Shown: piece by piece, positions 1 to 5,246 of the stretch | Numbering within the stretch: the stretch's first letter is position 1 | Layout: every line of letters starts with the position of its first letter | Source of the DNA: Pseudomonadales bacterium | GTDB lineage: Bacteria > Pseudomonadota > Gammaproteobacteria > Pseudomonadales > Pseudohongiellaceae | NCBI GenBank assembly: GCA_031277435.1 | Contig: JAITMI010000354.1 | Span: 1 to 5,865, forward strand | DNA length: 5,865 nt | Direction: 5' to 3' | Position numbers and translations under genes: made by a program | Notes under the pieces: model-generated | What the model was told of the DNA's origin: nothing | The model's database searches: none | What the model saw: the letters and a program-made list of their open reading frames with translations, nothing else

Positions 1-642
1 GCCATCGGCTTCGAGCCTGGCGTTGCGGGTCACCGGCGGCGGGGGAGGTGGCGGCGGGGGCGGCGGAGCCGGTGGGGGCGGCGGCGGAGCCGGACGCGGT
101 TTGGGGCCGAAGGCATAGCCTACGCTGATGCCGCCGGCGAAGTCCCAATAGCCCAAGCCGTTGACGTGGATGGCCTTGGCGTCGCCACGCAGGAACAGGT
201 TGTCGGTAAGGAAGTATTTCAGGCCCACGCCGAAGTCAAAGGAGCCGTCGCTTTCTTCCGGTCCTATGCTGTTGTCCTGCCGGGCGTAGCCGAGGCCGGC
301 GCTCAGGTAGGGCTGCCAGTTTTCATCAGGGGTCAAAAGGTAGTTCAGACCGAGACGTGAATAAGAGAATTCGGCGTCGCCGAGGGCGTCGGTGCGATCA
401 GAGCTGATGCCGTACCGTTCGATGGTGGCGGCCCAGCGCTGGGCAATGGGAGCTTCGCCGCCGATCTGCCAGCCCCAGCCATTATCCTGGTCCCACTGGT
501 GGTCGAATACATAGCCAACGGCGCCAGCGTAAACGTTAGGGCGGTTGTCGATTAAATCTTGGGCCTGTGCGGCGCCAGCCATCAGGCTGCCGGCGGCCAG
601 CAACGACACGGCCAGAGAGAGCCTTGTTCTACGAATGAGCAT
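1..642 (-). CDS. OmpA/OprF-like outer-membrane porin, N-terminal part (runs off the left edge)
   Basis: The frame is open for 214 codons from ATG at 642 to the window edge, so the C-terminus is missing. Residues 1-27 form a signal peptide: basic start MLIRRTR, hydrophobic core, and AQA before the predicted cut at 27/28. Residues 28-179 look like an eight-stranded beta-barrel of the OmpA/OprF N-terminal type. They show alternating aromatic/polar strands and the blocks WQPYLSAGLGYARQ, GVGLKYFLTDNLFLRGD and GGISVGYAFG, which resemble OprF in my memory. Residues 184-203 are a linker of almost only proline, followed by VTRNARLEAD, where the peptidoglycan-binding OmpA domain would normally begin. 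The mature protein would sit in the outer membrane and tether it to the cell wall. The start is supported by a strong Shine-Dalgarno. It lies 128 bases downstream of ygfZ on the same strand but has its own likely -10. The family assignment is firm; the exact orthologue is not. Confidence 0.88.
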   Translation of the reverse strand, partial: MLIRRTRLSLAVSLLAAGSLMAGAAQAQDLIDNRPNVYAGAVGYVFDHQWDQDNGWGWQIGGEAPIAQRWAATIERYGISSDRTDALGDAEFSYSRLGLNYLLTPDENWQPYLSAGLGYARQDNSIGPEESDGSFDFGVGLKYFLTDNLFLRGDAKAIHVNGLGYWDFAGGISVGYAFGPKPRPAPPPPPPAPPPPPPPPPPPVTRNARLEADG

Positions 643-649
643 TGATTTT

Positions 650-655
650 CTCCTT
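650..655 (-). promoter_or_regulatory. Shine-Dalgarno of the OmpA-like gene
   Basis: Read on the minus strand the sequence is AAGGAG followed by seven bases and ATG at 642. It is close to the ideal anti-16S match and spacing, which fixes the start of the porin gene and fits a highly expressed envelope protein. Confidence 0.85.
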
Positions 656-687
656 AGAATCAAGCTGATTGAATGAAGAGCGGGCGC

Positions 688-693
688 ATTATA
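688..693 (-). promoter_or_regulatory. Candidate -10 box for the OmpA-like gene
   Basis: A perfect TATAAT lies on the minus strand about 46 bases upstream of the porin ATG, in the otherwise empty gap between ygfZ and the porin gene. No good -35 lies at 16-18 bases; the nearest TTG-type hexamer (TTGCAG) is 20 bases upstream, so an activator or a poor -35 would have to be assumed. The box sits in the loop of a small GCGC...GCGC inverted repeat. This is a sequence-pattern call only. Confidence 0.45.
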
Positions 694-770
694 CGCGCTC
701 ATTTGCTTATTTGCTGCAACTTTGTGTAAAGCGCCTGATCGGCGTCACAAATCCGTGCCGCCACGCTGGC

Positions 771-1658
771 TCACAGCGGCGCGCAAGCCAGCAGCCGGCC
801 CGCGCTGGGGGCGGGAAATTGCCCCATGTCCAGCATGTCGCTGGGCAGAAAGGCGAGGGCGCGCCAGCGTGAAGCGCCGAGCGGCAGGGCCTTGAGCAGG
901 TGGCCGAGTTCCTGGCCGGCGGCGTCGCGCAGCGTCAGCGCCTTGGGATCTTCGAGCGCTTCGAGTTCGAGGCGGCACAGTTGTTTCTTGGCCTTGCCGC
1001 GATAGTGCATGCGCGCCACGATCTCCTGCCCGGTGTAGCAGCCTTTTTCGTAGCTGACATAGCCGTGCTGGTCGAGGCGCAGTTCCTGCGCCGTGTAGAG
1101 TTCGGCGTCCTCTGGCGTGAAGGGAAAATGCCCCAGCAGCATGGCGTCGCCGAGCCAGCGCTCCACGGGCGCATGTTCAAGATGAGAGGTGAGCGTGCTG
1201 GATTCGGCGCCTTGCGGCAACCACAGCAGCGTGGCGAACGGGCTGTCGCCGAGCGTGAAGGCCGGCGCGCCGCTATTGGGCCTGCTCCCAATAAATAGCA
1301 GCAATTCGCCGCCCGGCGCTTCGTTGAACTGGCATTTATAGAACGGCAGGTATTTACGCAACTGCCCCAAGAGCACCGCGCCGAGCCCTTTATTGAGCAC
1401 GAACAGGTAGGATTCAGCCTCCAGCTTCAGCAGCCAGAACAGCGCATAAGCACGGCCCTTGTTGGTGAGCGCGGCGCCGGGCGTGCAGGCGTTTGCTTGC
1501 AGTTTTTGCACGTCGCAGGTCAATTGCCCTTGCAGAAAGCGCGTGGCGTCGGCGCCGCTAAGGCCGAGCAGGTCGAAATCGGCTCCGCGCAGAAAATAAG
1601 GGGAAGGAGGATTACTTGGTGAATAATCTGGTGAAGAGTCTGGTGAATAGTCGCTCAT
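771..1658 (-). CDS. ygfZ: YgfZ/GcvT-like folate-binding protein
   Basis: A 295-residue protein carrying the family signature KGCYTGQE at residues 205-212 with the conserved cysteine at 207, followed by RMHYRGKAKKQL. The N-terminal block FLQGQLTCDV (41-50) and NKGRAYALFWLL (66-77) are also typical. Known family members bind tetrahydrofolate, resemble the glycine-cleavage T protein, act in the cytoplasm and are needed for some Fe-S enzymes, including MiaB-type tRNA methylthiolation. The length is slightly below E. coli YgfZ (about 326). I chose ATG at 1658 rather than the in-frame ATG at 1742. The longer version would start upstream of a good promoter -10 and inside sdhE, and its extra 28 residues do not look like the family. 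No clear Shine-Dalgarno precedes 1658. The gene is divergent from sdhE, a conserved pairing. Residues 3-14 are a low-complexity repeat. Confidence 0.93.
   Translation of the reverse strand: MSDYSPDSSPDYSPSNPPSPYFLRGADFDLLGLSGADATRFLQGQLTCDVQKLQANACTPGAALTNKGRAYALFWLLKLEAESYLFVLNKGLGAVLLGQLRKYLPFYKCQFNEAPGGELLLFIGSRPNSGAPAFTLGDSPFATLLWLPQGAESSTLTSHLEHAPVERWLGDAMLLGHFPFTPEDAELYTAQELRLDQHGYVSYEKGCYTGQEIVARMHYRGKAKKQLCRLELEALEDPKALTLRDAAGQELGHLLKALPLGASRWRALAFLPSDMLDMGQFPAPSAGRLLACAPL
1617..1652 (-). repeat. Three tandem 12-base units at the 5' end of ygfZ
   Basis: Codons 3-14 of ygfZ consist of three 12-base copies. On the minus strand the units are GACTATTCACCA, GACTCTTCACCA and GATTATTCACCA, encoding DYSP, DSSP and DYSP. 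The copies differ by one to two bases. The unit is a multiple of three, so a change in copy number would lengthen or shorten the N-terminal tail without breaking the frame. Confidence 0.85.
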
Positions 1659-1713
1659 GGCGTCACAGGGAATGGCTGAAAAGCGGATAAAATGCGCGAT
1701 TTGCGCCGCGCCG

Positions 1714-1742
1714 ATTATAGGACCGTCCACGATGGAACCCAA
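1714..1742 (-). promoter_or_regulatory. Sigma70-type promoter for ygfZ
   Basis: On the minus strand there is a perfect TATAAT at 1719-1714. A TTGGGT (three of six matches to the -35 consensus) sits 17 bases upstream at 1742-1737. Transcription would begin near 1707 and give a leader of about 50 bases before the ygfZ ATG at 1658. The -35 overlaps the first codons of sdhE, so the two divergent genes share this short region. The -10 is strong and the -35 modest. Confidence 0.55.
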
Positions 1743-2001
1743 CGCCGTTTATGCCGAGCCCGCACTCAAGCGCCTGTATTGGCACAGCCGCCGCGGGATG
1801 CTCGAACTTGACCTCTTGCTGGTGCCTTTCGCCAGCACCCAGTTAGCCGATCTCACGCCGCAAGAGCTGGAACAGTACCGCGCGCTGCTGGCGGAAGAAG
1901 ATCAGGATCTGTTCCTCTGGCTCACCCGCCGCGAACCGGCGCCAACGCCAGAACTTTGCGCCGCCGTCGCCCTGGTACTGGCGCACGCGGCTCGGCGCTG
2001 A
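1732..2001 (+). CDS. sdhE: SdhE, FAD assembly factor for succinate dehydrogenase
   Basis: An 89-residue acidic helical protein with the family hallmark RLYWHSRRGMLELD (14-27). It includes the RGxxE motif at residues 21-25, which is essential for covalent attachment of FAD to SdhA (and FrdA) in known members. The later segments LTPQELEQYRALLAEEDQDLF and WLTRRE (to about residue 68) fit the five-helix fold, and the length is normal. An in-frame ATG exists at 1657. I prefer 1732 because the 25 extra residues are cysteine-rich and unlike the family, and because AGGA at 1719-1722 lies nine bases before the ATG. The protein acts in the cytoplasm on the SdhA flavoprotein. It faces nadB, itself a flavoprotein of the SdhA/FrdA superfamily that holds FAD non-covalently. 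Confidence 0.93.
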   Translation: MEPNAVYAEPALKRLYWHSRRGMLELDLLLVPFASTQLADLTPQELEQYRALLAEEDQDLFLWLTRREPAPTPELCAAVALVLAHAARR

Positions 2002-2010
2002 AAAGCCAGG

Positions 2011-3642
2011 CTATTTGGCCGCCAGAAAATTAGGCGGAATCAACACCGTATCCTCGGCGCTTGGCGCCAGTTCCGGATAGTCGAGGCTGTAATGCAGGCC
2101 GCGGCTTTCCTTGCGCGTGATCGCCGATTCAATGATGAGCTGCGCCACCACCGCCAGATTGCGCAACTCCAACAGCGGCGCGGTGACGCGGTAATTGCTG
2201 TAATACTCCTGAATTTCCTTCTGCAACAAATTGATGCGGTTGCGCGCCCGCTGCAAGCGCTTGTTGGTGCGCACGATGCCAACGTAATCCCACATGAAAC
2301 GGCGGATTTCATCCCAGTTGTGGGCGATGACCACGTCCTCGTCCGAATCGCGCACCTGGCTGTCGTCCCAGCGCGGCAGCGCGGTGGAAAGCTCGGTGGC
2401 GGCGAGCTGAGTGCTGATGTGCTCGGCGGCGGCGAAGGCGAACACGAAGCATTCGAGCAGCGAGTTGCTGGCCATGCGATTGGCGCCGTGCAGGCCGGTG
2501 AAGCTGGTTTCGCCGATCGCGTACAGCCCTTCAATGTCGGTCTGGCCGTTCTTGTTGACCATCACGCCGCCGCAACTGTAGTGCGCTGCCGGTACCACGG
2601 GAATCGGCTGGGTGCAGATGTCGATGCCCAGCTTCAAACAGCGGGCGTGGATGGTGGGGAAGTGTTCGAGGATGAAGTCACGGCTTTGGTGCGTAATATC
2701 GAGATAAACGCAATCGCAGCCGGTTTTCTTCATTTCGGCGTCGATGGCGCGCGCCACGATGTCGCGCGGCGCCAGTTCAGCTTGCGGATGGTAGTTGGGC
2801 ATGAAGCGCGTGCCATCGGGCAGCCGCAATAGCGCGCCTTCGCCGCGCAGCGCCTCGCTGATGAGAAAAGCGCGGTCCTGGGTGTGATACAGGCAGGTAG
2901 GGTGGAACTGGTTGAATTCCATGTTGGCCACCCGGCAGCCGGCGCGCCAGGCCATGGCGATGCCGTCGCCGCTGGCGCTTTCGGGGTTCGAGCTGTAGAG
3001 GTACACCTTGCTGGCGCCGCCGGTGGCGAGCACGGTGAAACGCGCCGGCAAGGTCAGCACCTGGCCGCTGTCCTCATTGAGCACGTAGGCGCCAAGGCAG
3101 CCGCGCCGCCGCTGGCCCAGCTTGGCGCCGATGAGCAGGTCGATCGCCACGCAATCACTGATGCAGCGGATATTGGGATGCGCGCTGATTTGCGCCGCCA
3201 GACTCTCGAATACCGCCTTGCCGGTAGCGTCGGCGGAGTGGATCACGCGGCGGTGGCGATGGCCGCCTTCCTGGGTGAGATGGTAATTACCGGGCACGCC
3301 GTTATGGCCCGTTTGTTCCTGCGTGAAGCGCACGCCCTGGGCGATCAGCCAGTCGATGGCCTCGCGCGCGCGGCTCACCGTGTATTCCACGATGTCGCGG
3401 TGGCACAGCCCCGCGCCCGCCGCCAGCGTATCTTCAACGTGCGAGACGAGGTCATCCTCAGGGTCCAGCACGGCGGCGATGCCGCCCTGCGCGTAATAGG
3501 TCGAACCCTGCTTGAGCGAGCTTTTGGTCAGCAGCGTCACCTTGGCCTGATCCGCCAAGCGCAGCGCCAGGCTCATGCCAGCGGCGCCGCCGCCGATGAT
3601 GAGGACATCGTTGAAATCAAAGGAAGCGTTACTAAAGCTCAT
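2011..3642 (-). CDS. nadB: L-aspartate oxidase
   Basis: A 543-residue flavoprotein, close to E. coli NadB (540). It oxidises L-aspartate to iminoaspartate, using oxygen or fumarate as acceptor, which is the first step of de novo NAD synthesis before NadA. The Rossmann FAD-binding motif is DVLIIGGGAAGMSLALRLAD (12-31). Other landmarks are STYYAQGGIAAV (47-58), HLTQEGGHRHRRVIH (121-135), EFNQFHPT (242-249), PRDIVARAI with the likely catalytic Arg293, HYSCGGV with His354, and HGANRMASNSLLE (385-397). The C-terminal helical domain covers about 430-530. The start at 3642 is preceded by AAAGG six bases upstream. An in-frame ATG at 3795 would add 51 residues of non-family sequence that run through the intergenic region. 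The gene is convergent with sdhE (9-base gap) and divergent from rpoE, the Pseudomonas-type arrangement. Confidence 0.97.
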   Translation of the reverse strand: MSFSNASFDFNDVLIIGGGAAGMSLALRLADQAKVTLLTKSSLKQGSTYYAQGGIAAVLDPEDDLVSHVEDTLAAGAGLCHRDIVEYTVSRAREAIDWLIAQGVRFTQEQTGHNGVPGNYHLTQEGGHRHRRVIHSADATGKAVFESLAAQISAHPNIRCISDCVAIDLLIGAKLGQRRRGCLGAYVLNEDSGQVLTLPARFTVLATGGASKVYLYSSNPESASGDGIAMAWRAGCRVANMEFNQFHPTCLYHTQDRAFLISEALRGEGALLRLPDGTRFMPNYHPQAELAPRDIVARAIDAEMKKTGCDCVYLDITHQSRDFILEHFPTIHARCLKLGIDICTQPIPVVPAAHYSCGGVMVNKNGQTDIEGLYAIGETSFTGLHGANRMASNSLLECFVFAFAAAEHISTQLAATELSTALPRWDDSQVRDSDEDVVIAHNWDEIRRFMWDYVGIVRTNKRLQRARNRINLLQKEIQEYYSNYRVTAPLLELRNLAVVAQLIIESAITRKESRGLHYSLDYPELAPSAEDTVLIPPNFLAAK

Positions 3643-3648
3643 GCTGGA

Positions 3649-3653
3649 CCTTT
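3649..3653 (-). promoter_or_regulatory. Shine-Dalgarno of nadB
   Basis: On the minus strand GGGAAAGG is followed by TCCAGC and ATG, so AAAGG lies six bases before the start. This decides in favour of ATG 3642 over the upstream in-frame ATG at 3795. Confidence 0.65.
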
Positions 3654-3670
3654 CCCGCTGCAAGGCTGCG

Positions 3671-3698
3671 ATTCTACCTTGTTGCGCCGGGCGCGAAA
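3671..3698 (-). promoter_or_regulatory. Candidate nadB promoter
   Basis: On the minus strand TAGAAT (3676-3671) matches the -10 consensus at five of six bases. TTTCGC, 16 bases upstream, is a weak -35. It would give a leader of roughly 25 bases before the nadB ATG. This is a pattern match only. Confidence 0.35.
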
Positions 3699-3740
3699 GC
3701 CCCGCGTAAGGCCGCCGCTGGCCCTTGGCCGGGAGTAGGC

Positions 3741-3746
3741 TACAAT
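3741..3746 (+). promoter_or_regulatory. Candidate -10 box for rpoE
   Basis: GTAGGCTACAATCGCC contains TACAAT, five of six matches to the sigma70 -10, about 65 bases before the rpoE TTG. No convincing -35 is present at 16-18 bases. I looked for a sigmaE-type GGAACTT / TCTGA pair upstream of rpoE, which would show autoregulation, and did not find a good one between 3643 and 3810. An autoregulatory promoter could lie inside nadB. Confidence 0.35.
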
Positions 3747-3769
3747 CGCCAAAATTTTTACCGTGGGCG

Positions 3770-3820
3770 ATGGCTCGCAGGTGTAAGACAAGCAAGCGGA
3801 TTCGACGACTTTGGCACTAG
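3770..3820 (+). CDS. Possible 16-residue basic leader peptide overlapping the rpoE start
   Basis: ATG at 3770 opens a 16-codon frame, MARRCKTSKRIRRLWH, with seven Arg/Lys residues. It ends at TAG 3818-3820, ten bases inside the rpoE frame that begins at TTG 3811. The ribosome-binding signal is poor (GTGGG ending two bases from the ATG). In E. coli a short frame (rseD) upstream of rpoE has been reported to be translationally coupled to it. A similar role here is inference from position only, with no sequence similarity claimed. It could equally be a chance frame. Confidence 0.3.
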   Translation: MARRCKTSKRIRRLWH

Positions 3821-4398
3821 ACAACAAAAAAGATACGGATGAACAACTCGTCGAACGGGTATTCAAAGGGGAGAAACAAGCCTTCAACTTCCTGGTGCTG
3901 CGCTATCAGCGCCGGCTGTTGGGCTTGGTCGGGCGCATCGTGCGCGACCCGCATGAAGCCGAGGACGTAACGCAGGAAGCCTTCATCAAAGCCTATCGCG
4001 CGCTGAACAATTTTCGCGGCGAGAGCGCCTTTTACACCTGGCTTTACCGCATCGCCATCAACACCGCCAACAATTATCTGGTGTCCAGGGGCCGCCGCCC
4101 GCCCGATGTTGATATCGACATCGACGATCCCGAGCAGCAGGACGCCCAAAGCGTCATGGCCGATCTCGACAGCCCCGAAGCGCAGCGCGACCGCGACGAA
4201 CTCAAAGCCGTGATCGACCGCGCCATCAGCGAACTGCCCGAAGATTTGCGCACCGCCTTCACCTTGCGCGAATTCAACGGCCTCAGTTACGAAGAAATCA
4301 CCGACATCATGGGCTGCCCGGTAGGCACGGTGCGTTCGCGCATTTTCCGCGCGCGCGAGGCGATCGATCTCAAGATTCGTCCGCTTCTGGAGCGATGA
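3811..4398 (+). CDS. rpoE: Extracytoplasmic-stress sigma factor RpoE/AlgU
   Basis: A 195-residue ECF sigma factor very similar to AlgU/RpoE. Region 2 (about 23-92) includes DPHEAEDVTQEAFIKAYRAL (47-66) and ESAFYTWLYRIAINTANNYL (71-90), which bind core polymerase and the -10. An acidic linker lies at about 99-120. Region 4 (about 130-185) includes ELPEDLRTAFTLREFNGLSY and CPVGTVRSRIFRAREAID, the helix-turn-helix for the -35. It directs transcription of envelope-stress genes and is held inactive by the anti-sigma factor encoded downstream. The start is TTG 3811. An in-frame stop at 3784-3786 closes the frame upstream, and no ATG or GTG lies between. Only a weak GCGGA precedes it. A small frame starting at 3770 overlaps the start by ten bases. 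Confidence 0.96.
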   Translation: MALDNKKDTDEQLVERVFKGEKQAFNFLVLRYQRRLLGLVGRIVRDPHEAEDVTQEAFIKAYRALNNFRGESAFYTWLYRIAINTANNYLVSRGRRPPDVDIDIDDPEQQDAQSVMADLDSPEAQRDRDELKAVIDRAISELPEDLRTAFTLREFNGLSYEEITDIMGCPVGTVRSRIFRAREAIDLKIRPLLER

Positions 4399-4414
4399 GG
4401 GCGCGCCGGCCAAA

Positions 4415-4446
4415 AAATGCGTAAATCAAGAAATGCGTAAATAAAG
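4415..4446 (+). repeat. Two tandem 16-base units between rpoE and rseA
   Basis: AAATGCGTAAATCAAG is followed directly by AAATGCGTAAATAAAG; the units agree at 15 of 16 positions. They begin 17 bases after the rpoE stop and are AT-rich in a GC-rich setting. They could be a duplicated protein-binding site or simple replication slippage; nothing in the sequence decides between these. Confidence 0.85.
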
Positions 4447-4453
4447 AGGCAAG

Positions 4454-4490
4454 CACGGAATTTTTCCGTGTCCTAGTTGTCCATACACGG
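4454..4490 (+). promoter_or_regulatory. Hairpin with a mutually exclusive alternative pairing
   Basis: CACGGAA (4454-4460) and TTCCGTG (4464-4470) form a perfect seven-base stem with a three-base loop. CCGTGT (4466-4471) can instead pair with ACACGG (4485-4490) across 13 bases, so the two folds compete. No run of T follows, so this is not a normal intrinsic terminator. It lies in the transcribed spacer between rpoE and rseA if they share one mRNA. A regulatory role is inference. Confidence 0.4.
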
Positions 4491-4494
4491 TAAC

Positions 4495-4516
4495 TGCCGC
4501 CAGCTTTGGCGCGGCA
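4495..4516 (+). other. Inverted repeat in the rpoE-rseA spacer
   Basis: TGCCGC (4495-4500) and GCGGCA (4511-4516) make a six-base stem. The ten-base loop can itself pair further in a competing register (GCCA 4499-4502 with TGGC 4507-4510). It is followed by GC-rich sequence and has no T tract. It adds to the folded character of this 182-base gap. Confidence 0.4.
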
Positions 4517-4580
4517 AGCAGTGGGGGCGGCGCCGGCTCATCGCGCCGAAGGGTAATAACTAAAGGTATATCAGATAGTT

Positions 4581-5195
4581 ATGAATAGCAGCAAAGATGG
4601 TTTTAGCGGCAAGGCCGAGTTGGTCCAGTTGCGCGAGGGCGAGCCGTTCGAGGACAGCCAGCGCATGGATCGCGAGGCGCTGTCCGCGCTCATGGATGAC
4701 GAGGCCACTGAACTGGAAATCCGCCGCCTGGTGCGCCGTTTGCCACAGCAGCCTGAGCTGTTGGCCACCTGGAAGCGCTATCAGCGCATCAACGCGGTTC
4801 TGCACGAATCTCCCATCCGTCCCGATTTAGACCTCTTGCCCGGCATCCAAGCCGCGCTCGCCGCCGATGCGGCGCCGTCCAAAACCCAGCGAGTCGCCGG
4901 ACGCCTCTTGCGGCTGACGGGGCAGGGCGCCATCGCCGCCTCGGTAGCGGCCTTCGTGCTGGTAGGCGCCGGCAGCCTCGAAATCGCCGAGCGCAGCGCC
5001 ACGGATGAACAGCAACAACCGCAACTGGCCGGGGAATACAAACCCTCCGAATACGAGCGCGTAGTCCGCCTCGACAGCGCCGCCCGCGCGCGTTTGCAGC
5101 AAGCCGTCTATCAATTCTCCTCCACCCCGCGCGAAGGAGACGAACTCCCCAGCACGCCAGCAACGCCTTTGATTCTGGAACTTGAATTGCGTTGA
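4581..5195 (+). CDS. rseA: Anti-sigma factor RseA/MucA for RpoE
   Basis: A 204-residue single-pass inner-membrane protein. Residues 29-100 form the cytoplasmic anti-sigma domain that clamps RpoE: MDREALSALMDDEATELEIR aligns with the start of Pseudomonas MucA, and WKRYQRI (64-70) is the conserved WxRY motif. A hydrophobic segment spans about 115-134 (GAIAASVAAFVLVGAGSL). Residues 135-204 would be periplasmic, where stress proteases of the DegS/AlgW kind cut family members to free the sigma factor. Its place after rpoE on the same strand supports the role. The start is uncertain. ATG 4581 has a distant AAAGG (14 bases). ATG 4665 has GAGGA ten bases upstream and matches where MucA begins. I kept 4581 because codons 9-28 all end in G or C, as in translated DNA of this genome. 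Confidence 0.9.
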   Translation: MNSSKDGFSGKAELVQLREGEPFEDSQRMDREALSALMDDEATELEIRRLVRRLPQQPELLATWKRYQRINAVLHESPIRPDLDLLPGIQAALAADAAPSKTQRVAGRLLRLTGQGAIAASVAAFVLVGAGSLEIAERSATDEQQQPQLAGEYKPSEYERVVRLDSAARARLQQAVYQFSSTPREGDELPSTPATPLILELELR

Positions 5196-5206
5196 TTGAG
5201 CTCAGG

Positions 5207-5229
5207 CGCCGCTCTTCGCCGGGGCGGTG
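5207..5229 (+). terminator. Weak GC-rich hairpin after rseA
   Basis: CGCCGCTC (5207-5214) can pair with GGGCGGTG (5222-5229), an eight-base stem including two G-T wobbles and a seven-base loop. It lies just after the rseA stop and before the unknown gene. There is no clear T run, so termination is uncertain. It would make sense as the end of the rpoE-rseA transcript. Confidence 0.2.
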
Positions 5230-5246
5230 TCTGTGATTTCGTAATA

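Noticed and set aside
900..1298. Plus-strand open frame of 132 codons across ygfZ
   Set aside because: It lies antisense to a well-supported ygfZ with its signature motif. GC-rich DNA routinely leaves such frames open, and the protein resembles no family I know.
1659..1742. Longer YgfZ starting at 1742
   Set aside because: The added residues do not resemble the family, overlap the sdhE start, and would lie upstream of the TATAAT at 1714-1719.
2002..2010. Bidirectional terminator between sdhE and nadB
   Set aside because: Only a four-base stem (GCCA/TGGC) is visible near the convergent ends and there is no T tract on either strand.
2884..3738. Plus-strand open frame of 284 codons opposite nadB
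   Set aside because: Long, but entirely antisense to nadB apart from its end; composition (Ala, Gly, Val, His rich) is typical of a shadow of high-GC coding sequence.
3643..3810. SigmaE-dependent autoregulatory promoter upstream of rpoE
   Set aside because: The closest match, GGACCTT at 3646-3652, has a TCTA only after 20 bases, too far for the sigmaE spacing of 15-17.
3817..4413. Minus-strand open frame of 198 codons opposite rpoE
   Set aside because: Shadow of the confidently identified rpoE; no family features.
5196..5246. TTG start extending the unknown gene to abut the rseA stop
   Set aside because: The 17 added codons look non-coding, include a GC-rich hairpin, and have no ribosome-binding site; ATG 5247 is the simpler start, though also without a clear Shine-Dalgarno.
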